The notes beneath the pieces are model-generated. The model worked only from the letters and a program-made list of their open reading frames with translations. It made no database searches and was not told the DNA's origin. Source: Saprospiraceae bacterium (GTDB taxonomy: Bacteria > Bacteroidota > Bacteroidia > Chitinophagales > Saprospiraceae). Taken from it: a stretch of DNA of 64,000 nt. The DNA is taken from contig JADKAA010000029.1 of the NCBI GenBank assembly GCA_016715465.1, positions 1,488,001 through 1,552,000 of the forward strand. The letters are read 5' to 3'. Of this stretch, positions 38,440 through 47,265 are shown piece by piece. The position numbers were made by a program, and so were the translations under genes. How positions within the stretch are numbered: the first letter of the stretch is position 1; the number at the start of each line of letters is the position of its first letter.

Positions 38440-39459
38440 ATGAATTATAAAATACTAATATACTTTTCTTGTTTTATTTTATCAATTCTACAAGGTCAAG
38501 GTCAAAATTACAATCTCGAAGTTTCAAATCAACCCTACGTTGAACTGGAGAATCCTGTCATATTATGTAAGGATTCAATAGGTTTGCGACACTATTTTAC
38601 ACTGGCTGAGTCCATGCAAGTATTAGGTGAAGAGGTAGATTCTTTCTATATATTCAATTGGGCCAATCTTCACCTGGCCTTAGGCAAAAAAAAATCGACA
38701 GAGGCAGATTTATTTGTACCCATCAATACCGCACTTAGAAAAATCATTTCAACTTCAGATTCTATTGGCTTTTCAATTTCGTATGAAATTAAAGGGGAAA
38801 TTGGCAATCGGCTTATTAAAGTTCAATGGAAAGATGTTAAGCCTAAGAAAACTTACAAACCCAATGAAGTATTTAATGTGCAAATGATTATAGACGAAAG
38901 TGATCACAGTGTATCGTACCATTTTGGACCAATGCCTGAATATTTTAATACGTTTTTTTCCTTGTTTTTACAAAGTAGAATACTGGCATTATATTTTATT
39001 GACAATTTTAAATCATTTGATGCTCCAAGAAATGAAATTTATGCAATAGGACAATCTATTCAAGACATGTCAAAACTTGCATTGACAAAAAACATAATTA
39101 TAAATGGACAGTTTAACGATGAGTCTTATAGTGCATATCTAAGTTATGACCACCCAAATGCAACTTTAAATTCCGGTCAAAAATTTAAGATAACCTTACT
39201 TCAAACGCAAACTATTGACCAAATCTCAGATAAGAATAATGTAATCTATCCAAATCCAGCATTGGACAATCTTTATTTTAGAAACTTAAATAGAGAATTT
39301 GTTGAATATGAGATCATGGATCGTTTGGGTTCCATAATTAAAAAAGGTAATATAGATAACAATTTTATTGATATAAAGGAACTTAGTAGTGGTCTTTACT
39401 TTTTAAAATTAAAACCTGAGAATGAATTATTTGAAATAAGCAGGTTTATAAAGCTTTAA
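38440..39459 (+). CDS. Secreted protein with T9SS type A sorting domain
   Basis: A 339-residue exported protein: signal peptide to about residue 22 (ending GQGQN), an unrecognised middle region, and a C-terminal T9SS type A sorting domain (VIYPNPALDNLYF, then an LSSGLYFLKLK stretch). Export to the surface or medium through T9SS is expected; function unknown. It has AT-rich codon use (AAA, AAT, ATT) and ends six bases before the next gene. Confidence 0.75.
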   Translation: MNYKILIYFSCFILSILQGQGQNYNLEVSNQPYVELENPVILCKDSIGLRHYFTLAESMQVLGEEVDSFYIFNWANLHLALGKKKSTEADLFVPINTALRKIISTSDSIGFSISYEIKGEIGNRLIKVQWKDVKPKKTYKPNEVFNVQMIIDESDHSVSYHFGPMPEYFNTFFSLFLQSRILALYFIDNFKSFDAPRNEIYAIGQSIQDMSKLALTKNIIINGQFNDESYSAYLSYDHPNATLNSGQKFKITLLQTQTIDQISDKNNVIYPNPALDNLYFRNLNREFVEYEIMDRLGSIIKKGNIDNNFIDIKELSSGLYFLKLKPENELFEISRFIKL

Positions 39460-39464
39460 TTTTC

Positions 39465-41702
39465 ATGCTTTGCTTTAAGAATAAATACAATTTTATTGTC
39501 GCTTCAGCCATTCTGCTTTTAAGCGCAAGTGTCAAATCGCAGCCAGGATGCATCAAAATAAAGCTTGAATCTGATTTCCCTCATTTCACAGCACGTTTGG
39601 GGCATGATATATACATCCAAAGATTGTGGTCAACTGCAGCATTTACAACACTTAGAATTACCCATCCTTCTTTTGAAAAGCCAGTCTTTCAACTTATTCA
39701 TAAATCTTTTTTAGCAGTTATTGCTGATACAATTGTTCCTCACTTTGTAAACGGTGTCTGGCTCAGTGAACGAGTGGTTAGTATTGGGGATTCTGTATAC
39801 ATCCGCCCCGTCAACCCGGGCCAGGCCACCATATCTTATCCCATTAGTCCTTATTGCAGTCCTTATTCCAAAGTCTACACCGTGATCTCAGATGAAGGCG
39901 TGAAGTCGGATGTCAATTTTGGCTATACCCACCATAACCTGGAGGGTAGTTTGCGCACCAATGACTCCCTTTCTTTTCTCTGGCACTACCACAACCAGGC
40001 TACGCTGGTAGATGGACCTCCCGGTGCTCAGGCCACACTTACGCTGCAGGGCAATGGCCATTACCAATTTACCTCCAATGCCAAAGGTAAGTACGTTTAT
40101 GATATAGCGGTTGTGAGAACAGCTGATAATGTGATCTTGTACAACAACAGACTTTTTATCACCCTCATTGACAGCCTTGACACCCAGGCCCGTTTTGTGG
40201 CCAATGCGGATCACATTACAGTGGATTCCACCGGGACTGCCGCACTGCCATGCCTGCTCAACGATCGCAGCTTTGGACTGCCTGATCTTACTGCCGATGG
40301 AATTACGGCTACTTTGGTGGTGCACCCCAAAAAAGGCAGTGCTTCCTTTGTTTCGGGTCTGCTTCAGTACATTCGTGACACCGATGCCTTTGGCACAGAT
40401 ACCCTTTTTTACGCCGTTTGTGCCGCAGGCAATCCTCAATTGTGTGATACTGCCATGGTAGTAATTGCCCTCTCACCTCCCTTCTCCAATGGAAGCTGTG
40501 TGGCCAATGATGATTTTTTGGCCGGTGCTACCCTCACCACACTCCAAGGCAATGTATTGGCCAATGATGTTTGTCAACCCTTTGCAGGTGCAACCGTAAA
40601 TGCATATACCATCAACCACCCCTCCGGCACTTTTACCCTGGCTGCCAACGGTAGTTTTACTTTCAACCCTCTACCCACTTTTTCAGGACCCACACATTTT
40701 GTTTACCAGGTTTGTACCTCCATCGGTACGGAGCAGTTTTGTGATAGCGCTACCCTCTACCTCTTTGTTTTTCCTTCCTTTTCTCTCAAATTAAGGGCCT
40801 ATCTGGAAGGGGCCCTCATCAATTCCAATGCTGTCTCAGCCCTTGGGCTGCCCCTCATGAGAGACGAGCTTAGGTTTAGCCCTCTGACACAGCTTTCTTA
40901 CCTGCCCAAAAAAGATCCGTATCGTTATCCCGTCATTGCCGCCAATGGTCTGGTCTATGACCTTAGCACAGGCCCTGCCGCTGTACGGTTCGCAGAAAAA
41001 GGTGCCGGCCTGCTGTCCGGCTTTGATTCCATCTCCTCTCCCACGGTGCTACTCACTACCGGCGACAATGCCATTGTTGACTGGGTCTTTGTAGAGCTGC
41101 GAGACAAGCAGGATGCCAAAAAAATCATTTCTACCCGCTCCGCCCTGCTCCAGCGCGATGGCGACATTGTGGACCTCGATGGGGTAAGTGCCCTTGCTTT
41201 CCCCAATACACCCTATGATGCGTACTACGTAGCAGTAAAACACAGAAGCCACCTCGGTGTCATGACGGCCTCAGCCATTTCTTTTCAAAATCTATCCTCC
41301 GTTATCGACTTTACCCTGCCGGGTACGCCCACCTTCGACTTTGGCAATACCCCCAATTACAATTACACCGGCCTTGCACAAAATAATTTTATCGTCCCCG
41401 GCTACACTTGCCTATATGCGGGTGATTTTGACGCCAATGGGCTAATCAAATTTTCTAATCCCGGTGACGATGTCAACATCCTCAATACAGATGTGCTCAC
41501 ATACCCAAATAATACCCTTTTCTTTTCCAACTACAATGCCGCCTTCGGCTACCTGGCCGGTGATTACAACATGGATAGCAAAGCTAAACTGGATAATCCC
41601 AATGATGACAAAACCTTGCTGTTGAGCCAGATTTTCCTCTACCCCCTCAACTACGGCATCGTTATTAATTTCGCGGGAATGGTGGAGCAGATACCTAAAT
41701 AG
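39465..41702 (+). CDS. Large exported protein with Ig/cadherin-like domains
   Basis: A 745-residue protein with a signal peptide (to about residue 25, VKSQPG). The middle contains two bacterial cadherin/Ig-like repeats of the 'VANADHITVDSTGTAALPC' and 'VANDDFLAGATL...GNVLANDVC' kind. The C terminus has two GDFDANGLIKFSNPGDD / GDYNMDSKAKLDNPNDD segments resembling calcium-binding dockerin-like loops. No T9SS tail is visible. The first roughly 110 codons are AT-rich like the two genes upstream, while from about 39790 the DNA is GC-richer, which suggests a junction inside the gene. The stop codon runs into a G-rich tandem repeat. Confidence 0.7.
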   Translation: MLCFKNKYNFIVASAILLLSASVKSQPGCIKIKLESDFPHFTARLGHDIYIQRLWSTAAFTTLRITHPSFEKPVFQLIHKSFLAVIADTIVPHFVNGVWLSERVVSIGDSVYIRPVNPGQATISYPISPYCSPYSKVYTVISDEGVKSDVNFGYTHHNLEGSLRTNDSLSFLWHYHNQATLVDGPPGAQATLTLQGNGHYQFTSNAKGKYVYDIAVVRTADNVILYNNRLFITLIDSLDTQARFVANADHITVDSTGTAALPCLLNDRSFGLPDLTADGITATLVVHPKKGSASFVSGLLQYIRDTDAFGTDTLFYAVCAAGNPQLCDTAMVVIALSPPFSNGSCVANDDFLAGATLTTLQGNVLANDVCQPFAGATVNAYTINHPSGTFTLAANGSFTFNPLPTFSGPTHFVYQVCTSIGTEQFCDSATLYLFVFPSFSLKLRAYLEGALINSNAVSALGLPLMRDELRFSPLTQLSYLPKKDPYRYPVIAANGLVYDLSTGPAAVRFAEKGAGLLSGFDSISSPTVLLTTGDNAIVDWVFVELRDKQDAKKIISTRSALLQRDGDIVDLDGVSALAFPNTPYDAYYVAVKHRSHLGVMTASAISFQNLSSVIDFTLPGTPTFDFGNTPNYNYTGLAQNNFIVPGYTCLYAGDFDANGLIKFSNPGDDVNILNTDVLTYPNNTLFFSNYNAAFGYLAGDYNMDSKAKLDNPNDDKTLLLSQIFLYPLNYGIVINFAGMVEQIPK

Positions 41703-41733
41703 GGGTGAGGGGTGAGGGGTGAGGGGTGAGGGG
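41702..41733 (+). repeat. GGGGTGA tandem repeat, G-quadruplex motif
   Basis: Five runs of GGGG separated by TGA, with a seven-base period, starting at the last base of the upstream stop codon. Four or more G4 runs with three-base loops meet the usual G-quadruplex pattern on the plus strand. Confidence 0.85.
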
Positions 41734-41744
41734 TAACTGAACGG

Positions 41745-41810
41745 TTTCGGCTTCGCCGAAAAAATTGATCGGCAGATCAATTTAGTGAGGGCACCGCGCT
41801 TATTGCGCGG
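41745..41810. repeat. Twin-hairpin repeat element plus CTTAT-loop hairpin
   Basis: Hairpin 1 is TTTCGGC-TTC-GCCGAAA (41745-41761). Hairpin 2 is AAATTGATC-GGCA-GATCAATTT (41762-41783), followed by AGTGAGG. Hairpin 3 is CCGCGC-TTATT-GCGCGG (41794-41810). The first two share their layout with 45650-45743; the third resembles 47207-47265. Confidence 0.75.
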
Positions 41811-41880
41811 CATCGACAATTATATTAATAGGGGCTAGGGCTGATGCCACAAATCCCTTTCCAATTTTATGCATTTTCCG

Positions 41881-41888
41881 TATCTTTG
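41881..41888 (+). promoter_or_regulatory. -7 promoter element of aspS
   Basis: TATCTTTG matches TAnnTTTG, 20 bases before the aspS ATG. Confidence 0.6.
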
Positions 41889-41907
41889 CCCCCTGAAATA
41901 AAAAACC

Positions 41908-43662
41908 ATGTACAGAACACACGACTGCGGACAATTGAGAATCAGTGAGGTAGGAAACCAGGTGACCCTCTCCGGCTGGGTGCAGAAGGCCCGGGACCTG
42001 GGAGGAATGACTTTTTTGGATCTGCGAGACCGATATGGCATCACCCAGGTGGTGTTCAACATGGATGAAAATGCCGACCTCTGTCAGGAGGCCCGCAAAT
42101 TGGGCCGGGAGTTTGTAGTGCAAATCACCGGCACCGTACGCGAAAGGAGCAGCAAAAATCCAAACAGGGCCACAGGAGATATCGAAGTGGAAGCCATTAC
42201 GCTCAAAGTCCTCAATGTTTCTGCCACCCCACCCTTCACCATCGAAGACAATACCGACGGCGGCGATGACCTGCGTATGAAATACAGGTACCTCGACCTG
42301 AGAAGGTCGCCCGTACAAAACAACATCATCTTCCGGAGCAAGCTGGCCCTGGAGTCGCGCAAGTACCTCGACAGTCAGGGTTTCATCGAAGTGGAGACGC
42401 CTTTTCTTATTAAGAGTACGCCCGAGGGTGCCAGGGACTTTGTGGTGCCTTCCCGCATGAACCCGGGAGAATTTTACGCCCTGCCCCAGAGTCCGCAGAC
42501 GTTTAAACAGATCCTGATGGTTGCTGGTCTGGACAAGTACTTTCAGATCGTAAAGTGTTTCCGGGATGAAGACCTCAGGGCCGACCGACAGCCCGAGTTT
42601 ACGCAGATCGACTGCGAGATGTCCTTTGTGCACATTGAAGACATCCTCAACGTTTTTGAAGGCCTGGCCAAACATTTATTCAAACACACCCTCAACATTG
42701 ATCTGGGGGAATTTCCGCGCATGTCGTACGACGAAGCCTTGCAGCGCTACGGCAGCGACAAGCCGGATCTGCGTTTTGGAATGGAGTTTGTAGAACTCAA
42801 CGACATCGCCAAAGGCCACGGCTTTTCTGTTTTTGACAGCGCCGAAATGGTCGTTGGCATCTGTGCAGAAGGCATTGCAGACAGCTACAGCAACAAAGAC
42901 ATCAAAGACCTCACTGAATGGCTGCAAAGACCTCAGATAGGAGCCAAGGGCCTCGTTTATGTCAAATTCCAGGCCGATGGCATCAAATCCTCCGTCGGTA
43001 AATTTTATTCCGACGAACAACTCCAGGCATGGGGCAATAAATTTGACGCCAAACAAGGCGATGTTTTATTCATCCTGAGTGGAGAAACGGAAAAAACCAG
43101 AAAACAACTCAACGAACTTCGCCTCGAACTCGGCAGGAGGATGGGACTCATGAAAGCGGGCGACTTCAAACCGCTTTGGGTCATCGACTTTCCGCTCCTG
43201 GAATGGGATGAAGATGCGCAGCGTTTCTTTGCCATGCACCACCCCTTCACCTCTCCCAAACAAGCAGACATTCCGCGCATGATGTATGGTGACCACGAGA
43301 CCATGAAAAGTCTCCGCGCAGACGCATACGACCTGGTCATAAATGGCGTTGAGATCGGCGGTGGGTCCATCCGTATCCACGACCGCGAGTTACAGTCCAA
43401 AAATTTCGACCTGCTAGGCTTCAGCAAGGAAGAAGCAGAACACCAGTTTGGCTTCCTGCTAGGCGCCTTTGAATACGGTGCCCCTCCTCACGGTGGCATC
43501 GCCTTTGGTTTTGACCGGCTGTGTGCCGTGTTGAATGGCGTCAATTCCATCCGCGATTTCATTGCCTTCCCGAAAAACAACCAGGGCCGGGATATGATGA
43601 TCGATGCGCCTTCTACCATCCATGATGTGCAGTTGAAAGAGTTGGGGATTAAGATTTCTTAG
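41908..43662 (+). CDS. aspS: Aspartate--tRNA ligase
   Basis: Class IIb aminoacyl-tRNA synthetase of 584 residues that charges tRNA-Asp. The N-terminal OB-fold anticodon-binding domain (VTLSGWVQKARDLGGMTFLD) is followed by the catalytic domain with motif 1 around FIEVETPFLIKSTPEGARDF, motif 2 FRDEDLRADRQPEFTQID and motif 3 GIAFGFDRL. The long insertion (GAD) domain typical of bacterial AspRS is present between motifs 2 and 3. Full length; its own promoter element lies upstream. Confidence 0.95.
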   Translation: MYRTHDCGQLRISEVGNQVTLSGWVQKARDLGGMTFLDLRDRYGITQVVFNMDENADLCQEARKLGREFVVQITGTVRERSSKNPNRATGDIEVEAITLKVLNVSATPPFTIEDNTDGGDDLRMKYRYLDLRRSPVQNNIIFRSKLALESRKYLDSQGFIEVETPFLIKSTPEGARDFVVPSRMNPGEFYALPQSPQTFKQILMVAGLDKYFQIVKCFRDEDLRADRQPEFTQIDCEMSFVHIEDILNVFEGLAKHLFKHTLNIDLGEFPRMSYDEALQRYGSDKPDLRFGMEFVELNDIAKGHGFSVFDSAEMVVGICAEGIADSYSNKDIKDLTEWLQRPQIGAKGLVYVKFQADGIKSSVGKFYSDEQLQAWGNKFDAKQGDVLFILSGETEKTRKQLNELRLELGRRMGLMKAGDFKPLWVIDFPLLEWDEDAQRFFAMHHPFTSPKQADIPRMMYGDHETMKSLRADAYDLVINGVEIGGGSIRIHDRELQSKNFDLLGFSKEEAEHQFGFLLGAFEYGAPPHGGIAFGFDRLCAVLNGVNSIRDFIAFPKNNQGRDMMIDAPSTIHDVQLKELGIKIS

Positions 43663-43666
43663 TACG

Positions 43667-43740
43667 GGGAAATCGGGAAATCGTGGAATCGGGAAATCGG
43701 GAAATCGCGGAAATCGCGGAAATCGGGAAATCGTGGAATT
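43667..43740 (+). repeat. GGAAATCG tandem repeat, locus 1
   Basis: About eight imperfect units of GGAAATCG (variants GGAATCG, CGGAAATCG), starting four bases after the aspS stop. A related array is at 45593-45640. Confidence 0.8.
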
Positions 43741-43882
43741 ACAGAATCTGCCTGGTTTCGCCAAATAAATATGTTTGCAAAGGGAGGAAGGTTTATGTTC
43801 CATAACTTGTAATATTGATTTTGATTCAATGACTTAATGTCTCCGATAATTTGAAATGCTGCAGTGAACGCATAAAATTTTA

Positions 43883-43890
43883 TATATTTG
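43883..43890 (+). promoter_or_regulatory. -7 promoter element of the esterase gene
   Basis: TATATTTG matches TAnnTTTG, 17 bases before the ATG at 43908. Confidence 0.6.
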
Positions 43891-43907
43891 AAACATAAAT
43901 ATGTAAC

Positions 43908-45590
43908 ATGCGTGAAATACAGTCTTTAATATTGTTGGCATGGAGTATGGTTGGCTTTACTCAATCGGACTTGCAGGTGACGGTAAATTATCCGGAACCC
44001 ATTACAGGGCGGATGATCCTGATGATATCGAATGACTTCTCGGCAGAGCCGCGGTTTCAAATCACCGATGGATACCGCAGTCAGCTGGCGGTGGGTGTGG
44101 ATATCTTTGAATCGTCGCCAACAATGTCGGTGGGCTTTCCGGCTGGGGGACAGTTTGTCTATCCGTTGTCATCACTTGACCAATTGCCAGAGGGAGACTA
44201 CCAGGTACAGGCCCTGATCAACCGTTATGAAGCATTCACTTTAAGTACGGGGCATACGGTGATGTTACCGCCGGATATGGGAGAAGGACAACACTGGAAT
44301 ACCAAGCCCATGAACGTGTATTGCCTGCCACAGAAAGTTACCATTCGAAAAGGAGAAGTGACAAAGGTTGAACTTAGCCTCGACCAGTACATAGCCCCTC
44401 TGCCAGCGCCAAAGAATACCAAATGGGTGCGTCACATAAGCATGAAAAGTGAAAAATTATCCAAATTCTGGGGCAGGGATGTTTACCTCGGAGCCCATAT
44501 TTTATTGCCCCGGGACTGGGACACAGAGCCAGACCGGAAATACCCGCTGATGGTTTACCACGGCCACTTTCCTTCCGATTTCGGAGGCTTCAGCACAGAA
44601 CCTGCTCCTGCAGACATGGACTCCAGCGAACACAATTCCCGGTTCAGGATCACGGGCTACAATAAGCTGGAAAAGGAAGAAGCTTTTCGTTTTTACCAGC
44701 AATGGGCCAGCGACACTTTTCCCCGTTTTCTGGCCATTGAGATCCAGCATGCTACACCCTACTACGATGACTCTTACGCGGTCAACTCCGCCTGCCAGGG
44801 GCCTTATGGCGATGCCATCACCTATGAATTGATTCCTTACATTGAACAATTGTATCGCGGTATTGGCAATGGAAAGGCCAGGTTTCTGTACGGCGGTTCT
44901 ACCGGAGGATGGGAAGCCCTGGCTGCACAGGTATTTTACCCTGATGAATACAACGGCTGTTTCGCAGCCTGCCCAGACCCCATAGACTTCAGGGCGTATT
45001 GCAGCATCAACATTTACGAAGATCAAAACGCCTACTACATCAGGGGACCATTCGGCACCATTGAAAGACCGGCAACTAGGAATTACCTGGGGCACATCTC
45101 ATCTACCGTGCGCCAAAGCAATCATTATGAACTGGTACTGGGCGATAAAAGCAGGTCCGGGCAACAATGGGACATCTGGGAAGCCACCTATTCACCCATG
45201 GACAAAGGCGGTTACCCCAAAAGGATCTTTGATAAGGTCACCGGCGAAATCGACAAGGAAGTAGCCAGCTACTGGAAAGAAAACTTCGACCTGGTCCACA
45301 TTATGAAACGGGACTGGAAGACCCTGGGTCCCAAGCTGGAGGGGAAGATCCACATTTATTGCGGCGACATGGACAACTACTATTTAAACAATGCCGTTTA
45401 CCTCGCCGAAGACTTCCTCGAATCGACAAATGCACCCTACTACAAGGGCGAAGTAAAATACGGAGACCGCGCCGAGCACTGCTGGAATGGAGATCCGAAT
45501 TTGCCCAACCACATCTCCCGCCTGCGGTATCACACGATGTATTTGCCAAAGATCAAAGAGCGGCTGAAGGGGGCGAAGATTAAGTTTTAG
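43908..45590 (+). CDS. Exported alpha/beta-hydrolase (putative esterase)
   Basis: A 560-residue protein with a short signal peptide (to about residue 18). The second half is an alpha/beta-hydrolase of the Esterase-D-like kind: oxyanion region HGHFPSDFGG (218-227), nucleophile elbow GGSTGGW (329-335) with Ser331, and candidate acid and base near the C terminus (YCGDMDNYYL, and AEHCWNGD). The first 170 residues are an unrecognised beta-rich domain. Substrate unknown; a periplasmic or secreted carbohydrate esterase is a guess. It is monocistronic between repeats. Confidence 0.75.
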   Translation: MREIQSLILLAWSMVGFTQSDLQVTVNYPEPITGRMILMISNDFSAEPRFQITDGYRSQLAVGVDIFESSPTMSVGFPAGGQFVYPLSSLDQLPEGDYQVQALINRYEAFTLSTGHTVMLPPDMGEGQHWNTKPMNVYCLPQKVTIRKGEVTKVELSLDQYIAPLPAPKNTKWVRHISMKSEKLSKFWGRDVYLGAHILLPRDWDTEPDRKYPLMVYHGHFPSDFGGFSTEPAPADMDSSEHNSRFRITGYNKLEKEEAFRFYQQWASDTFPRFLAIEIQHATPYYDDSYAVNSACQGPYGDAITYELIPYIEQLYRGIGNGKARFLYGGSTGGWEALAAQVFYPDEYNGCFAACPDPIDFRAYCSINIYEDQNAYYIRGPFGTIERPATRNYLGHISSTVRQSNHYELVLGDKSRSGQQWDIWEATYSPMDKGGYPKRIFDKVTGEIDKEVASYWKENFDLVHIMKRDWKTLGPKLEGKIHIYCGDMDNYYLNNAVYLAEDFLESTNAPYYKGEVKYGDRAEHCWNGDPNLPNHISRLRYHTMYLPKIKERLKGAKIKF

Positions 45591-45592
45591 GG

Positions 45593-45640
45593 GGGTGAAT
45601 CGCGGAATCGGTGAATCGCGGAAATCGCTGAAATCGGGAT
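45593..45640 (+). repeat. GGAAATCG tandem repeat, locus 2
   Basis: Five or six imperfect units (GTGAATCGCG, GAAATCGCT and similar), starting three bases after the esterase stop codon. Same basic unit as 43667-43740. Confidence 0.75.
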
Positions 45641-45649
45641 GAACTAACG

Positions 45650-45743
45650 TTTTCTCCTTCGGAGAAAAAAATGAGCGACAGCTCATTTTAGTATGACCGA
45701 ACGATTTCTCCGAAGGAGAAAAAAATGAGCGGCAGCTCATTTT
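45650..45743. repeat. Two tandem twin-hairpin elements
   Basis: Unit 1: TTTTCTCC-TTC-GGAGAAAA (45650-45668), then ATGAGC-GACA-GCTCAT extended to a nine-base stem (45668-45689). Unit 2: TTTCTCC-GAA-GGAGAAA (45705-45721), then AAAATGAGC-GGCA-GCTCATTTT (45722-45743). Each is preceded by an AACG and followed by AGTA. The layout matches 41745-41783 but the stem sequences differ and remain complementary. Confidence 0.8.
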
Positions 45744-45874
45744 AGTAAGGGAACCGTTTTCTATGGTTTTTCCTAACCTTTATCTAATTATTTTTATATG
45801 TAACTAAATATAGTTTCGATGAAAAATATCGCTTTATTCACACCTTTTATTCATTTTCCACCCATAATAACTTG

Positions 45875-46894
45875 CTATGCCACATACATATAATCTTCCT
45901 TGTATTTTGCCCTTTAGTTACACATGCAAAGGCTTTAATTATTATCTTATTTCTAAGATTATTGACAATTAGCATGTGGTTTTTACCTTCGGCTTTTTTC
46001 CGTTCATAATATTTGCCAAATTGATTCTTGGAGTTTATAACGGACATTGCTCCCAGATGTATTATCTTTTTCATGTCTTGGTTGGCAAGTTTTGATACTT
46101 TGCTTTTTCCCTTTATAATTACCAGATTGCTTATTAAATGGCACTACTTCGCAATAGCAGCCAAATTGCTTAGCTGAATCAAATTTTGTAAAGTTATTTG
46201 TTATACAAATTAGAGATCTGGCAATCACAGGACCTATACCTGGCACTGTATTTAGTATTTCATAATTCTTTTTCAACGCTTCGTTCTTTTTTATAATGCC
46301 TAACATTTGAGTTTCAATTTTATTAATGGCATTTTCGATCTCATCAATAACAGGATTATTTATCTCTTTTATCTTTTCATTAATAGTTGCTTCCATAAAT
46401 TTATTGTTGTCGTCATCGGACTGGGTAATTTGTTTTTTTATTTTAACATATCTCGATCTAAGTGTTTCCAGGTGCTTGAGCTTGCTGATTGTCTCATCAT
46501 CAGGTTTCCACAGACTTAGCTTATCATGAAATCTAAATGTATATTCTGCGATCATTATGGCATCTATCTTATCATTTTTTTCTCTACTCATACCCATAGA
46601 TTGTTTTATTTTTAGTGCATGGATGACATAAGTAGCTATTTCCATGTTATGCAGTAGTGTTGTCAAAATGTAATTATAAATCCCTGTAAACTCGCAAGCA
46701 AAAACCAAATCAACACAGCATTTATTTGATTTTTCAAAGCTTTTCTTGAGGGAGGATACTTCTTTAATAAATTTCTTCAACGAATCCTTGTCATTCTCCA
46801 CCTCTCTTTCCATATGATTTTTGGAATCAATAAATAAGCAAAAGTTAATTTTTGACTTTGAAATGTCTGCACCAATGATGAACTTTGTCTTCAT
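45875..46894 (-). pseudogene. IS110-family DEDD recombinase, frameshifted (copy 2)
   Basis: Main piece 46894-46004: IIGADISKSKINFCL (first Asp), FACEFTGIYNY (Glu), SREKNDKIDAIMIAEYTFRF (last acidic pair), then VPGIGPVIARSL and the GCYCEVVPFNKQSGNYKGK segment holding the expected catalytic Ser. The frame breaks at the five-T run 46104-46108 (coding strand AAAAA) and resumes as DMKKIIHLGAMSVINSK, homologous to copy 1. A second break near 45905-45912 separates it from the shared ending YKEDYMYVA. The second break, and probably the first, would be mended by one base in an A-run. Confidence 0.8.
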
Positions 46895-47074
46895 AATATC
46901 TTTTTAAGTTATAGTTAAAAATGATATGGTTGAGATATAAGGCAAACACCAATACCTTAATAATGGGCTTCAAATCCCAATTTTCTATTTGGCTTAAACC
47001 TTAAGAATAAGGAGAGGATTAAAACGGTTCATAGAATGTAAACTTCTAGCGCTAACTAAAGTGCCTCTCCTTAT
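46895..47074 (-). ncRNA. Candidate bridge RNA region of IS110 copy 2
   Basis: Non-coding left end. On the minus strand the stem ATAAGGAGAGG (47074-47064) pairs perfectly with CCTCTCCTTAT (47017-47007), enclosing an inner TAGAA/TTCTA helix. A second block with TTGGG/CCCA pairing follows. Compared with copy 1 the outer stem has two compensatory changes (G-C to A-T and A-T to G-C), evidence that pairing is kept. Confidence 0.5.
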
Positions 47075-47206
47075 CTCAACTTATCAACATTATCAACAGT
47101 TTATAGCAAAATTTATACCCCCCTCGACCCCCCATTACACTACATATAATGATTATCTTTAATTTGTATAAAAAGGTTACATTTTATTTAAATTGCAAAC
47201 CTAAAG

Positions 47207-47265
47207 GGGCGCTTATCGCCCGGCATATTCAATTCCATTCTAGCAGGCCACAGGCGCTTATCGCC
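47207..47265. repeat. Two CTTAT-loop hairpin repeats
   Basis: GGGCG-CTTAT-CGCCC at 47207-47221 and GGCG-CTTAT-CGCC at 47253-47265, each followed by CGGCATATTCAA or CGTCATATTCAA. They resemble the third hairpin at 41794-41815 (GCGC-TTATT-GCGCGGCAT). Confidence 0.7.

Larger units (their letters stand above)
45857..47133 (-). mobile_element. IS110-family insertion sequence, copy 2
   Basis: About 1.28 kb, reversed relative to copy 1 and clearly diverged from it. The left end is at the G6-TCGA-G6 run (47133 on the minus strand), where similarity to copy 1 begins; the right end is about 15-20 bases after the recombinase stop. It has the same order as copy 1: G-runs, TATAAATTTTG, structured non-coding left end, DEDD recombinase. 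No inverted repeats or target duplication seen. Confidence 0.75.

Noticed and set aside
41800..42675. 291-residue open frame on the minus strand
   Set aside because: It is antisense to aspS, and its length follows from the GC-rich codon use of that gene.
47081..47098. Tandem TTATCAACA sequences resembling DnaA boxes, as part of an origin
   Set aside because: They lie within the conserved left end of IS110 copy 2 and are one base away from the DnaA box consensus; nothing else looks like an origin there.
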